Shown piece by piece: positions 1 through 8,514 of a stretch of DNA of 64,000 bases. A model generated the notes under the pieces. The model was given only the letters and a program-made list of their open reading frames with translations. It did no database searches and had not been told where the DNA came from. The translations under genes were made by a program, and so were the position numbers. Origin of the DNA: Vicinamibacterales bacterium (lineage in GTDB: Bacteria; Acidobacteriota; Vicinamibacteria; Vicinamibacterales; UBA2999); the NCBI GenBank assembly GCA_041659285.1, contig JBAZYO010000014.1, positions 62,001 to 126,000 on the forward strand. Direction: 5' to 3'. Position 1 is the first letter of the stretch. The number at the start of each line of letters is the position of its first letter.

Positions 1-116
1 TCGCCGACACGAACAACCACGTCATCCGCGCGATCGACTTGAAGACCAAGCAAGTGAGCACGCTGGCGATCGACGGCCTGACGCCTCCGCCGACCTGGAG
101 TTACCTACGGCCTTAG
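1..116 (+). CDS. C-terminal fragment of an NHL/beta-propeller protein
   Basis: The window opens inside a gene whose last 37 codons run from base 3 to a TAG at 114-116. The readable end has ADTNNHVIRAIDL, a typical last blade of NHL-repeat propellers, where a D-x-x-N-H-x-I-R core recurs, followed by a short tail ending in YLRP. Such C-termini occur in secreted or thioredoxin-linked NHL proteins. The N-terminus lies outside the window, so the full architecture is unknown. A GTG overlaps the stop codon, but the next gene more likely starts at 182. Confidence 0.6.
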   Translation, partial: ADTNNHVIRAIDLKTKQVSTLAIDGLTPPPTWSYLRP

Positions 117-181
117 TGGCAAACCTTTGGTTTGTCCACTTCACGCATTACACTCTTCGCGTGTTTCTTCGGAACAAGCTG

Positions 182-1408
182 ATGCGCCCGGCAGTGGCCG
201 GACTGCTTCTTCTGCTCGCGGCGTGCCGTCCGGCGCCGCCGCTCCCCGCCGACCGTGCCATCGTCATCCTGATCTCGATCGACGGCTGGCGATGGGACTA
301 CCTGGAACGCTTCGCGCCGCCGACGCTGTCACGGCTCGCGGCGCAAGGCGTCCGCGCCGCGGGGCTGATCCCGCAATTCCCGTCGAAGACGTTTCCCAAC
401 CACTACACGATCGTCACCGGCCTCACGCTGGCGCACCATGGCATCGTCTCCAACAACATGCGCGCGCCGGACATTCCGGGCGACTTCTCGATGTCGAACC
501 GCGACGTGCTGGCGGATCCGCGCTGGTGGGGGGGCGAGCCGATCTGGAACACCGTCGAGCGGCAGGGCAAGGTGGCGGCCCCCATGTTCTGGCCCGGCTC
601 GGAAGCGGCCATCGGCGGGCATCACGCCACCTTCTGGCGCGATTTCGACAACGAGCTGCCGAACGCGGATCGCGTCAAGCAGCTGATCGAGTGGTTGAAG
701 CTGCCCGCCGGCAAGCGCCCGTCGTTCCTGACGCTGTATTTCAGCGACGTCGACAACGCCGGCCACACGTGGGGCCCGGATTCGGATCAGGTGCGGGAGG
801 CCGCGATGAGCGTTGATCGTTCGATTGGCGACCTGGTCGCCGGCGTGGCCGCGGCGGGCCTGACCGATCGCGTGAACTACGTCGTGGTCAGCGATCACGG
901 GATGGCCGCCCTCAGCCGCGACCGCATGATCGTGCTGGACGACTACGTCGATCCCGCCACCGTGGACGTGGTGGATTGGGCGCCGGTGCTCGGGCTGGCG
1001 CCGAAGGATGGCGATGTCGAGAAGCTGTATACCGCGCTGAAGGACAAGCATCCCGCCCTGCAGGTCTATCGCCGTGGTGAGATTCCGGCGATCTACGGCC
1101 TCGCCGACCACCCGCGCCTGTCGCCGATCATTGGCATTGCCGATGAAGGCTGGTACATCACATCGAGGTCGGAAACGGATCGCTGGGATCAGCCCGACCG
1201 CCACTCGCCGGGCGGCACGCACGGCTACGACGCGCGGGCCAGGTCGATGCAGGGGCTGTTCATCGCCTCCGGCCCGCGGCTGCGGCGCGGGTTGATCGTC
1301 AAGCCGTTCGAGAACATTCACGTCTACGACCTGATGTGCGCGGTGATGGGCGTTGAGCCGGCGAAGAACGACGGCGATGCCGCCGTCACCAGGGACATGT
1401 TGCGATGA
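182..1408 (+). CDS. Ectonucleotide pyrophosphatase/phosphodiesterase-family lipoprotein
   Basis: Predicted exported member of the alkaline phosphatase superfamily (ENPP/type I phosphodiesterase branch), which hydrolyses phosphodiester or pyrophosphate bonds with two zinc ions. With the ATG at 182 (408 aa) the protein starts with a short hydrophobic segment and an LLAAC lipobox (Cys15), so it is probably a membrane-anchored lipoprotein. Metal and catalytic motifs are in order: SIDGWRWD with Asp34, SKTFPNHY with Thr70 as nucleophile, DVDNAGHTWGP in the middle, SDHGM near residue 237, and GGTHGYD near the end. An in-frame GTG at 116 would add 22 residues and spoil the lipoprotein signal, so I prefer 182. 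The physiological substrate cannot be read from the sequence. Confidence 0.85.
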   Translation: MRPAVAGLLLLLAACRPAPPLPADRAIVILISIDGWRWDYLERFAPPTLSRLAAQGVRAAGLIPQFPSKTFPNHYTIVTGLTLAHHGIVSNNMRAPDIPGDFSMSNRDVLADPRWWGGEPIWNTVERQGKVAAPMFWPGSEAAIGGHHATFWRDFDNELPNADRVKQLIEWLKLPAGKRPSFLTLYFSDVDNAGHTWGPDSDQVREAAMSVDRSIGDLVAGVAAAGLTDRVNYVVVSDHGMAALSRDRMIVLDDYVDPATVDVVDWAPVLGLAPKDGDVEKLYTALKDKHPALQVYRRGEIPAIYGLADHPRLSPIIGIADEGWYITSRSETDRWDQPDRHSPGGTHGYDARARSMQGLFIASGPRLRRGLIVKPFENIHVYDLMCAVMGVEPAKNDGDAAVTRDMLR

Positions 1409-1441
1409 CCTCGACCAAGGCACCCGGGAGCCGACCATCAA

Positions 1442-1479
1442 GGCACATTTACGTAAATGTGGCTATGTGGTAATGTGCC
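1442..1479. promoter_or_regulatory. Palindromic operator of the toxin-antitoxin operon
   Basis: A perfect 18-bp palindrome, CACATTTACGTAAATGTG, lies at 1444-1461. An additional half-site, AATGTGCC at 1472-1479, is inverted relative to GGCACATT at 1442-1449. The whole lies directly before the antitoxin ATG at 1483. RHH antitoxins usually repress their own operon by binding such arms, so this is the likely autoregulatory site. That role is inferred from position and symmetry. Confidence 0.7.
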
Positions 1480-1482
1480 GTC

Positions 1483-1737
1483 ATGAACCCCACCGGTGAC
1501 CGCCGTGCCCGGCTCAGCATCGACGTGTCGACCTCAACCCGCAGAAGAGTCCGCCTGGCCGCCGCAAAGCGCGATCAGACAATCCGCGACTACGTCGTCA
1601 GCGCGCTCCAGGAGCGTCTGCGCGATGACCTGGGAGGCGACGACACGTCGGAAGCCGAAGCCCTGACCGAACGCGCGGACCCCGTCCTGGGCGATCTGTG
1701 GCGGAACGCCACCGACCAGGTCTATGACGACTTATAA
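1483..1737 (+). CDS. RHH-type antitoxin
   Basis: An 84-aa protein with the composition and pattern of a ribbon-helix-helix antitoxin. The N-terminus RRARLSIDVSTSTRRRVRLA gives the beta-strand and first helix (residues about 7-26), and KRDQTIRDYVVSALQERL gives the second helix (about 29-46). An acidic tail (about 50-84) would bind and neutralise the toxin. It overlaps the downstream MazF-like gene by 14 bases, the standard order of antitoxin first. The palindrome just upstream supports autoregulation. The exact antitoxin subfamily was not recognised. Confidence 0.75.
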   Translation: MNPTGDRRARLSIDVSTSTRRRVRLAAAKRDQTIRDYVVSALQERLRDDLGGDDTSEAEALTERADPVLGDLWRNATDQVYDDL

Positions 1738-2062
1738 GCGCGGCGATGTCGTCCTCGTGAAGTTTGTGTTTGCCGATGAGAAGGGCGTCAAACAGAGGCC
1801 AGCGCTGTTGGTGAGTTCCGCCCGCTACCACAGGAGTCGCCGCGAGGCCGTCCTCGCCGCCATCACGAGCAATGTCGACCGGCTGCTGCCTGGCGACCAT
1901 GCGATTGGACAATGGCAGGACGCCGGCCTTCCATTGCCATCGACGGTCACGGGAATCATCCGCACGATCAAGCAGGAAATGATCATCAAGAAGCTCGGGC
2001 AACTTCCACCGGCCGATCTTGGTGCCGTCGACGAGCAGTTGCGCACCGCCCTCGCCCTTTGA
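1724..2062 (+). CDS. MazF/PemK-family endoribonuclease toxin
   Basis: A 112-aa protein of usual MazF/PemK length. The fold markers are YKRGDVVLVKF at the N-terminus (the conserved RG-D-V strand), QRPALLVSSARY (R-P-A/V-L-V strand), the long basic stretch around residues 27-40, and STVTGIIRTIKQEMIIKKLGQL, which matches the S-x-(V/A)-x(2-5)-I-R-T segment before the final helix. MazF toxins cut mRNA or tRNA at short sequence motifs when the antitoxin is degraded. It is translated from a start inside the antitoxin gene (14-base overlap). The target sequence cannot be told from the protein alone. Confidence 0.85.
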   Translation: MTTYKRGDVVLVKFVFADEKGVKQRPALLVSSARYHRSRREAVLAAITSNVDRLLPGDHAIGQWQDAGLPLPSTVTGIIRTIKQEMIIKKLGQLPPADLGAVDEQLRTALAL

Positions 2063-2093
2063 CCTCGTTACCAGTCACACGTTCGAGAACCTG

Positions 2094-3407
2094 ATGCCGT
2101 CAGCAGTGTCTCCCGCCCTTCCGAACCGTCCAGCATCGGATTCCATCACCGCCGCCGGCTGGCGGATCGTGCTGCTGGCCAGCCTGGGCGGCACGCTCGA
2201 GTTCTACGACTTCGTCATCTTCGGCGTGTTCGCCAGGGACATCGCCGCCGCGGTGTTTCCCAACGCCTCGCCGATCGTCTCGCTGATGGCGTCGTTCGCC
2301 GCGTTCGCGGCCGGCTACCTCGCGCGGCCGATTGGCGGCATCGTCCTCAGCCACTACGGGGATCGCCACGGCCGCCGCCAGGTGTTCCTGTGGTCGGTGT
2401 TCGTGATGTCGGCCGCCACCCTCGGCATGGGTCTCGTGCCGTCCTATGCGCAGTGGGGCGTGGCCGCGAGCGCCCTGATGGTGACGCTGCGCCTGCTGCA
2501 GGGGTTCTGCCTGGGCGGCGAGCTGCCCGGCGCCTTGACCTACGTCGTCGAGACGGCGCCGCGGATCGCTCCGCTGGTGTGCGGCGTGGTGTTCGCGTGC
2601 GTGACCATGGGCGTGGCCGCCGCCACCGCGGTGAGCCTGTCCGTTCGCACCTGGCTGGATCCGGCGCTGGTGCCGGTCTACGGCTGGCGTATCGCCTTCG
2701 TGATTGGCGGCCTCGGCGGCGTGCTCAGCTTCGTGCTGCGGCGGTCGCTCGAAGAGTCGCCCGAGTTCGAGCGGATGCGCAGCCTGGCGGCGCGCCAGCC
2801 GTTCCGCGAGTTGCTGCGCACGCACCGGTCGCACGTGCTCGTGGGCTGCGCCGTGCTGGCGGGCACCGCCTGCTTCAACGGCCTGTTCTTCTCGCACCTG
2901 CCGGCGTACCTGTCCGGCGTGCTCCACTACGACCCGCGCCAGGCCGTGTTCTCGCAGACCGTGGCCGTGATCGCCTCCGCGATCGGCATCCTCGTCACCG
3001 GCTGGATCGGCGATCGCGTCCCGCCGCGCCGCCTGCTGCGGGCCGGCGTGGTGCTCCTGCTGCTGTTCTCGTATCCGTTCTACCTGGCGCTCGAGTCGCG
3101 CTCGGTCAACCTCACGGTGCTGCTCGTGCTGGCGGGCCTCGCCGCGGGACTCACGAACGGCTCGTTCGCCGTGCTGCTGACGGATCTGTTTCCGACGCGC
3201 ATCCGCTTCACCGGCGTGGCGCTGGTGTTCAACGTCAGCTTCACGATCTTCTCCGGCACGGCGCCGCTGGTGGCCACCGCGCTCATTCGCGAAACCGGCC
3301 AGAATGCGTCGCCCGCCATCCTGATGGCCGGCAGCGCTCTTCTCGCGCTGCTTGGCAGCATGTGGGTGAATCGCTACGGTGGTAACGTTCTCGCAGGATC
3401 AAAATGA
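2094..3407 (+). CDS. MFS transporter, metabolite:proton symporter type
   Basis: A 437-aa, 12-helix major facilitator transporter. GGTLEFYDFVIFGVFARDI in helix 1 resembles the MHS (metabolite:H+ symporter, ProP/KgtP/citrate) subfamily, and YGDRHGRRQVFLWSVF is the loop 2-3 signature (D-R-x-G-R-R). LGGELPGALTYVVE in helix 5 also fits that subfamily. The ATG at 2094 is preferred over an upstream GTG at 2019, which lies inside the toxin gene and adds no plausible sequence. The stop overlaps the next ATG (ATGA at 3404-3407), so it is probably co-transcribed with the aldo/keto reductase. The substrate, perhaps an organic acid or betaine, is unknown. Confidence 0.85.
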   Translation: MPSAVSPALPNRPASDSITAAGWRIVLLASLGGTLEFYDFVIFGVFARDIAAAVFPNASPIVSLMASFAAFAAGYLARPIGGIVLSHYGDRHGRRQVFLWSVFVMSAATLGMGLVPSYAQWGVAASALMVTLRLLQGFCLGGELPGALTYVVETAPRIAPLVCGVVFACVTMGVAAATAVSLSVRTWLDPALVPVYGWRIAFVIGGLGGVLSFVLRRSLEESPEFERMRSLAARQPFRELLRTHRSHVLVGCAVLAGTACFNGLFFSHLPAYLSGVLHYDPRQAVFSQTVAVIASAIGILVTGWIGDRVPPRRLLRAGVVLLLLFSYPFYLALESRSVNLTVLLVLAGLAAGLTNGSFAVLLTDLFPTRIRFTGVALVFNVSFTIFSGTAPLVATALIRETGQNASPAILMAGSALLALLGSMWVNRYGGNVLAGSK

Positions 3408-4372
3408 ACACGCGTCGCCTGCCCCGCCTCGGCTGGGACCTCTCTGAAGTCGGCTACGGCATGTGGGGCATGGGCGGATGGACCGGGTCCGATGACGCCG
3501 AGTCGGCAGCGGCCCTGGATCGCGCGGTGGCGCTCGGCTGCAACTTCTTCGACACCGCCTGGGCGTACGGCGAGGGGCGCAGCGAACGCCTGCTCGGAGA
3601 CCTGGTGCGCCGGCACGCCGGCCAGCGCCTGCTGACCGCGACCAAGGTCCCGCCCAAGGATCGCGTCTGGCCGGGCAAGGGGACCACGCCGGTGTCGCAG
3701 GTGTTCCCCTACGAGCACATCATCGACTACACCGATCGCAGCCTGCAGAACCTCGGCACGGACGCCATCGACCTGCAACAGCTTCACGTCTGGGACGACA
3801 GCTGGGCGGAAGACGATGGGTGGAAGAGGGCGGTGGAGGATCTGAAGCGAGCGGGGAAGATCCGCGCGTTCGGCATCAGCGTGAATCGCTGGGAGCCGGA
3901 CAACGTGCTGCACGCCCTCGACACCACGCTGGTCGATGCCGTTCAAGTGGTCTACAACATCTTCGACCAGGCGCCGGAGGATCTGCTGTTCGACGTCTGC
4001 GCGCGCGAGGGTATCGGCGTGATCGCGCGGGTGCCGTTCGACGAGGGCAGTCTCACCGGCACGCTGACCCATGACGCGCGGTGGCCTGACGGCGACTTCC
4101 GGAACATCTACTTCCAGCCGCTCAAGCTGGCGGAGACGCTCGTGCGCGTCGAGCCGCTGAAGGCGCTGGCGGCCGGATGGGGCGAGCCGCTCCCCAGCGT
4201 GGCCCTGCGCTTCATCCTCGCCCACAAGGCGGTCACCACGGTGATCCCCGGCATGCGCGCGATGCGAAACGTCGAAGCCAACCTGTCGGTGAGCGGCAAG
4301 CCGATGCCGGCGGAGCAGGTGGCCGCCCTCCGCGCGTTCCGCTGGGACCGCAAGCCGGATTTCCGGCCATAG
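3404..4372 (+). CDS. Aldo/keto reductase
   Basis: A 322-aa NAD(P)H-dependent oxidoreductase with a TIM barrel. The catalytic tetrad is visible: Asp50 and Tyr55 in FFDTAWAYGEG, Lys81 in TATKVPP, and His128 in QQLHVWDD. The C-terminal part ALRFILAHKAVTTVIPGMR (about residues 265-284) is the conserved cofactor-phosphate region of the family. Its ATG overlaps the MFS stop by four bases, which suggests one transcript and translational coupling. The family acts on sugars, aldehydes and ketones. The substrate here is not deducible, although the neighbouring transporter may import it. Confidence 0.9.
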   Translation: MNTRRLPRLGWDLSEVGYGMWGMGGWTGSDDAESAAALDRAVALGCNFFDTAWAYGEGRSERLLGDLVRRHAGQRLLTATKVPPKDRVWPGKGTTPVSQVFPYEHIIDYTDRSLQNLGTDAIDLQQLHVWDDSWAEDDGWKRAVEDLKRAGKIRAFGISVNRWEPDNVLHALDTTLVDAVQVVYNIFDQAPEDLLFDVCAREGIGVIARVPFDEGSLTGTLTHDARWPDGDFRNIYFQPLKLAETLVRVEPLKALAAGWGEPLPSVALRFILAHKAVTTVIPGMRAMRNVEANLSVSGKPMPAEQVAALRAFRWDRKPDFRP

Positions 4373-4377
4373 ACGAA

Positions 4378-4494
4378 TGGCTGACCACCCTCGCCCCGGG
4401 GCGACGTGCGGACTTTTCAGTGCTCGCGGGCGACCCATTGCGGGATATTCCCAATATTCGCCGTATTCGCCGGGTGGCGACACGTGGCCGCGTT
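4378..4494 (+). pseudogene. Remnant of an amidohydrolase C-terminus
   Basis: Directly after the reductase stop, an open frame reads WLTTLAPGRRADFSVLAGD and then PLRDIPNIRRIRRVATRGRV. This is the typical closing segment of metal-dependent amidohydrolases (L-x-P-G-x-x-A-D-x-x-V-L-x-G-D-P-L-x-D-I). No start codon or catalytic barrel precedes it, because the upstream DNA is the aldo/keto reductase in another frame. It therefore looks like the last 40 codons of a deleted gene that now serve as spacer before the next promoter. Confidence 0.6.
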
Positions 4495-4541
4495 CTTGCT
4501 ATTGCCGGGCTGTGGGAATTTGCCGGATTCCGGACGTCGGG

Positions 4542-4547
4542 TATGAT
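4542..4547 (+). promoter_or_regulatory. -10 element of a probable leaderless promoter
   Basis: TATGAT ends six bases before the ATG at 4554, so transcription would begin at or next to the start codon. No Shine-Dalgarno is present. Confidence 0.45.
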
Positions 4548-4553
4548 GCCGTG

Positions 4554-5084
4554 ATGCCTTCCCGTCCAATCACGTGGCCGCCGCCCCTCGAGCGATACCG
4601 CTCGACGGTCCGGACGACGTCCGTGTTGGCGGGCGCGGTGCTGGTGACGTTCCACGGCTGGCTGTTTGCCACGCAAGCGGCAGCGGGCCGGCTCGACGAT
4701 CCGTGGCTGGTCTTCCGCTGGCTGCTGGCCGTTGGACTGGTCTCGGCACTGATGGCCATCCGCCGTGGTGGCGCCTCGGTCTGGAGCCGCCAGGGCATTG
4801 CCGTGTGGGTGCTGGCCGCGTTGCTGCATGGTCCGGCGGTCGCGGCCGATTTCAGCGATTCCATCAACTCACTTGCGTTACCCGAAACGGTAGCGGCGTC
4901 GGTCCTGCAACTGGTGACGACGTCGGCGCTCGCCATCACGCTGTGGATGCTCGCGGGCCTGCTGGCGCGCCGCGATCGTCACGCCCGTCTCTACGCCAGC
5001 TTCGTCACGGTCTCGTCCCGCGGCGGCAGGTTCGGCGACGGCTACTCCCCGCAGTACTCCTCTCGACCCCCTCCCCGCGCATAG
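4554..5084 (+). CDS. Small multi-pass membrane protein of unknown function
   Basis: A 176-aa protein with about four hydrophobic helices: around TTSVLAGAVLVTFHGWLF (residues about 18-40), FRWLLAVGLVSALMAI (about 53-68), IAVWVLAALLHGPAVAA (about 80-97) and LQLVTTSALAITLWMLAGLL (about 117-138). The tail is polar and ends PPPRA. I do not recognise the family. It sits 71 bases before a TonB-dependent receptor on the same strand, and another membrane protein follows that receptor, so the three probably form one uptake module. The start at 4554 is supported by the -10 hexamer TATGAT six bases upstream. Confidence 0.6.
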   Translation: MPSRPITWPPPLERYRSTVRTTSVLAGAVLVTFHGWLFATQAAAGRLDDPWLVFRWLLAVGLVSALMAIRRGGASVWSRQGIAVWVLAALLHGPAVAADFSDSINSLALPETVAASVLQLVTTSALAITLWMLAGLLARRDRHARLYASFVTVSSRGGRFGDGYSPQYSSRPPPRA

Positions 5085-5155
5085 CTCCGCCCGGTTTCTG
5101 ACTTCAGACGTTTTCTGGATTTCTGTCAGCGAGCTTGCTCGTACGGAGAGTTGCC

Positions 5156-7798
5156 ATGCGTACCGCCCGTGTCTTGTTGTTTGTAGCGGCGTTGTTTGCC
5201 GCCGTCCCCAGTTTCGCCGCGACCATCAGCGGCACCGTCTTCGACACCACCGGCGCCGCCGTTCCGGCCGCGCGGGTCGTGCTTCGCACAGTGGCCACCG
5301 GCCAGGAAGTGACGATTGAGACGGATGCGCAAGGGCGCTACCGGTTCGAGGCGCCGCTGACGGGCACCTACCTGGTGATCGTGTCGCACCCCGGCTTCTC
5401 GGAAACCGCGCGAACCGTGGTGGTCGAGCAGGTCGAGGCCGCGTTGGATGTGCCGATGTCCCTCGAACTGGGCGTGATGAGCACCGAGGTCAGCGTGACC
5501 GCGAGCCGGTCCGCACGCGAGGTCCGGCAGATCCCGTTGCACGTCGAAACCCTGTCGGACGCGGCCGTCGAGCAGATGAACGCCACGTCAACCGGCGACG
5601 CGCTGGCGTCGGTCGTTAACGTCACCCCCGAGGGCAGCGGGCCCTTTGGCGTGCGGCCGCGCCTGCGCGGTCTTGATTCGACGCGCATGCTCGTGCTGGT
5701 TGACGGCGAGCGCATGAACACCGCGCGCCAGGCTACCAACCGCACCGGCGCCGAGGTCGGGCTGATTTCGCCCGACTCGATCAACCGCGTCGAGATCATC
5801 AATGGCGCCGGCACGCTGATGTACGGCTCCGACGCGCTGGCCGGCACCATCAACATCATCACCAACGAGCCGGCGTTGTCGCCGACCACGCAGCTGCTCT
5901 ACGGCTTCAACGGCCTCTACAGCTCGAACGAAAACGGCATGCGCGGCACCGTGACGGTGGGCGCCACCTCGCCGCGCGTCAGCTTCCGCCTGCAGGCCGG
6001 CGCGGAGAAGTACGACAACTACCAGTCGGGGCAATTCGACGTCGAAGACACGCGGCCGCTGTTCGCCGCCGGCACGCTGAAGCAGGTTGACACCATCGAC
6101 ACCAACTTCGGGTTTGCCTTCAAGGCCTTCCCGGACCCGTTCAACGCGCCGTTCGTCCGCACCGGCAGCGAGATCCTGAACTCGCAGGCCGAGGGCAGGT
6201 TCATCAACGCCTCGTCGCTGGTCAAGCTCGGCGACCGCCGCTCGCTGCGCGTGCGTTACCAGAACCGCCGCATGGAGAACGTCGGTTTCCCCGACTTCGA
6301 GCAGCCCTACTTCTTCAATGACACCGCGCTGCCGCACAGCAACTTCGACAAGGTGTCGGCGCGCTACGAAGCGCAGGCCGTCACGCCGTGGCTCGCCAAC
6401 CTGTCGCTGACCGCCTACTACCAGCGCACGGAGCGGCTGTTGCGCACCACGCTGCCGGTGCAGTTCCCGGCGCCGACGGCGGTCACCTTCTTCCCGATCA
6501 ACGTCATGCGCCTCGACATCATGTCCGACACCGAGCAGCGCGTGTGGACGCCCGGCGTGGACCTGCACGCGGTGTTCGTGCCGGCCGCGAACCACCTGCT
6601 GACCACCGGCGCGACGTTCTATCGCGACAGCAGCAGCGACTTGCGCACCACGGCGACGACCATGTCGCTGGTTGGCCAGGTGGCGCTGGGCGCGAGGGGG
6701 CCGGCGGCGGCGCCGCTGCCGTCGCCGATGGCGTTGGGCCCGGCGTCGATCGCGCACCCCGTCCGCGTGCCCGATGCCAGTCTGCGCGACATCGCGGTGT
6801 TCGCGCAGGATGAATGGCGCGTGCGCCCCGCCCTGTCGGTGGTGGCCGGGCTTCGCGGCGACTTCTACACCGTGAACACCGAAGCCACGCCTGGCTACGA
6901 CGTCATGAGCGTGATCGGCAATGCCAAGCCGGCCATCGACCTGTCGACGCTGCCTGACGCGGCCGGCGCCACTTACTCGCGCAAGGCGATGACCGGCGAC
7001 ATCGGCATTGTCTCGAACCCCGATGGCGCCATCAACCCGTTCGTCCGCTTCGGTCGCAGCTATCGCCATCCCAACCTCGAAGAGCTGCTGTTTGCGGGAC
7101 CGGCGACCGCCGGCGCCATCGTGCCGAACGTGAAGATCAAGCCGGAGACCGGCAACAACTTCGACGCCGGTGTGAAGTTCCGCGCCGGTAAGGTGTCGGG
7201 CGGGGCCTACTACTTCCTGAACCAGTACCAGAACTTCATTGCCCAGGACCTCGTGGTGGCGACCAACTCGGCCGGCGCCCTGGCGCAGTCCACCAACTAC
7301 GGCGACGTGCGCATCACCGGCGTCGAGCTGAACGCGGCCGCGCCGTTCGTGTTCCGGCCCGGCGTGCTGACGCTGACCGGCGCCGCGGCGCTGACGCGCG
7401 GCACCATCACCGACGGCGTCAACCCGCTCGACAACAGCTCGCTCGCCGGCACGCCCTTCGACAACATCACGCCGTCGAAGGTGATTGTCAACGCGCGGTT
7501 CACCCAGTCCAGCGGGCGGTGGTGGGCCGAGTACGGGGTCCGCAGCCAGGCCGAGGTGAAGCGGGTGGCCGAGACGCTGCTCGACTCGCCGTTTCTGATC
7601 GCGCAGGACCTGCTGGCCCTCAAGGGCTTCACGGTCCAGCGCGCCGCGTTCGGCGTCAACATCACCCGCGGCCGCGACCGCGTCGGCCTGGTGTTGGCGG
7701 TGGAAAACCTCGGCGATACCTACTACCGCGAGCAGTTCCAGTTTGCGCCTGCGCGCGGCCGCAGTTTCACCATCGGACTGAACGTGGGGGCCTTCTAA
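5156..7798 (+). CDS. TonB-dependent outer-membrane receptor
   Basis: An 880-aa outer-membrane receptor that would import a metal chelate, vitamin or oligomer using TonB energy. In order: signal peptide MRTARVLLFVAALFAAVPSFA, an Ig-like carboxypeptidase-regulatory domain (about residues 22-105, ISGTVFDTTGAAVPAARVVL), a TonB-box-like segment SVTASRSAREV, a plug domain (about 120-245) with MLVLVDGERM and YGSDALAGTINI, then the beta-barrel ending in the required aromatic (GLNVGAF). GGAGAG-like purines at 5145-5150 precede the ATG by five bases, so I chose 5156 over an upstream in-frame start. Its TAA overlaps the next ATG (7798). The ligand is unknown; nothing in the 5'UTR looks like a cobalamin riboswitch. 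Confidence 0.92.
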   Translation: MRTARVLLFVAALFAAVPSFAATISGTVFDTTGAAVPAARVVLRTVATGQEVTIETDAQGRYRFEAPLTGTYLVIVSHPGFSETARTVVVEQVEAALDVPMSLELGVMSTEVSVTASRSAREVRQIPLHVETLSDAAVEQMNATSTGDALASVVNVTPEGSGPFGVRPRLRGLDSTRMLVLVDGERMNTARQATNRTGAEVGLISPDSINRVEIINGAGTLMYGSDALAGTINIITNEPALSPTTQLLYGFNGLYSSNENGMRGTVTVGATSPRVSFRLQAGAEKYDNYQSGQFDVEDTRPLFAAGTLKQVDTIDTNFGFAFKAFPDPFNAPFVRTGSEILNSQAEGRFINASSLVKLGDRRSLRVRYQNRRMENVGFPDFEQPYFFNDTALPHSNFDKVSARYEAQAVTPWLANLSLTAYYQRTERLLRTTLPVQFPAPTAVTFFPINVMRLDIMSDTEQRVWTPGVDLHAVFVPAANHLLTTGATFYRDSSSDLRTTATTMSLVGQVALGARGPAAAPLPSPMALGPASIAHPVRVPDASLRDIAVFAQDEWRVRPALSVVAGLRGDFYTVNTEATPGYDVMSVIGNAKPAIDLSTLPDAAGATYSRKAMTGDIGIVSNPDGAINPFVRFGRSYRHPNLEELLFAGPATAGAIVPNVKIKPETGNNFDAGVKFRAGKVSGGAYYFLNQYQNFIAQDLVVATNSAGALAQSTNYGDVRITGVELNAAAPFVFRPGVLTLTGAAALTRGTITDGVNPLDNSSLAGTPFDNITPSKVIVNARFTQSSGRWWAEYGVRSQAEVKRVAETLLDSPFLIAQDLLALKGFTVQRAAFGVNITRGRDRVGLVLAVENLGDTYYREQFQFAPARGRSFTIGLNVGAF

Positions 7799-8514
7799 TG
7801 AACGGCATGTCGGCGTCGCTTGTGCACTACGTACCGATCGTCACCACGATTCTCGCGGTGCCGTTCGCGCTCGAGATCTTCCGGCGCTATCTCGCGAACC
7901 CGGACCGCCTGCACCTGCTGTGGTGGGCGATCGGGGTCGCGACCTACGGCGTCGGCACGTTCACCGAAGCCACCACCACGCTGATCGGCTGGAACGAGCC
8001 GACCTTTCGGGCGTGGTACATCTCGGGGGCGCTGCTGGGTGGCGCCCCCCTGGCCCAGGGCACCGTCTACCTGTTGTTGCGCCGGCGCACCGCGCACGTG
8101 CTCACGGCGATCCTGATCGGCTTTGTCGTCATCGCCTCGGTGGCCGTGATCCTGTCGCCCATCGACTACTCGCAGGTCGAGGCGCATCGTCTGACCGGGC
8201 GCGTGTTCGGCTGGCAATGGGTGCGGGCGTTCAGCCCCTTCGTCAACATGTACGCCGTGGTCTTCCTGATCGGCGGCGCCATCCTGTCGGCGCTTCGCTA
8301 CAGCGCCGACCCGGCGACCCGCCACCGGGTGATTGCGAATGTGCTGATCGCCACCGGCGCCATTCTGCCGGGCATCGGCGGCAGCGCCACGCGCATGGGC
8401 TACACCGAGGTGCTCTACGTCACCGAACTCGCCGGCCTCATCCTGACCTGGATGGGATACCGGATGAGCGTTCGCCCCTCACCGCAGGTGCGGGCCGTCG
8501 CCGTTAGTGCCTGA
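7798..8514 (+). CDS. Seven-helix membrane protein of unknown function
   Basis: A 238-aa integral membrane protein with about seven hydrophobic helices spread along its length, including LVHYVPIVTTILAVPFAL, LLWWAIGVATYGVGTF, HVLTAILIGFVVIASVAVI and VLIATGAILPGIGG, and a short polar C-terminus. I do not recognise the family. Conserved-looking aromatic positions lie in or next to the membrane (LLWWAIG, GWNEPTFRAWY). Its ATG overlaps the receptor stop codon by one base (TAATG), so translation is coupled to the TonB receptor and a role in handling the same substrate is plausible. The 3' end overlaps the convergent reductase gene by 11 bases. Confidence 0.65.
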   Translation: MNGMSASLVHYVPIVTTILAVPFALEIFRRYLANPDRLHLLWWAIGVATYGVGTFTEATTTLIGWNEPTFRAWYISGALLGGAPLAQGTVYLLLRRRTAHVLTAILIGFVVIASVAVILSPIDYSQVEAHRLTGRVFGWQWVRAFSPFVNMYAVVFLIGGAILSALRYSADPATRHRVIANVLIATGAILPGIGGSATRMGYTEVLYVTELAGLILTWMGYRMSVRPSPQVRAVAVSA

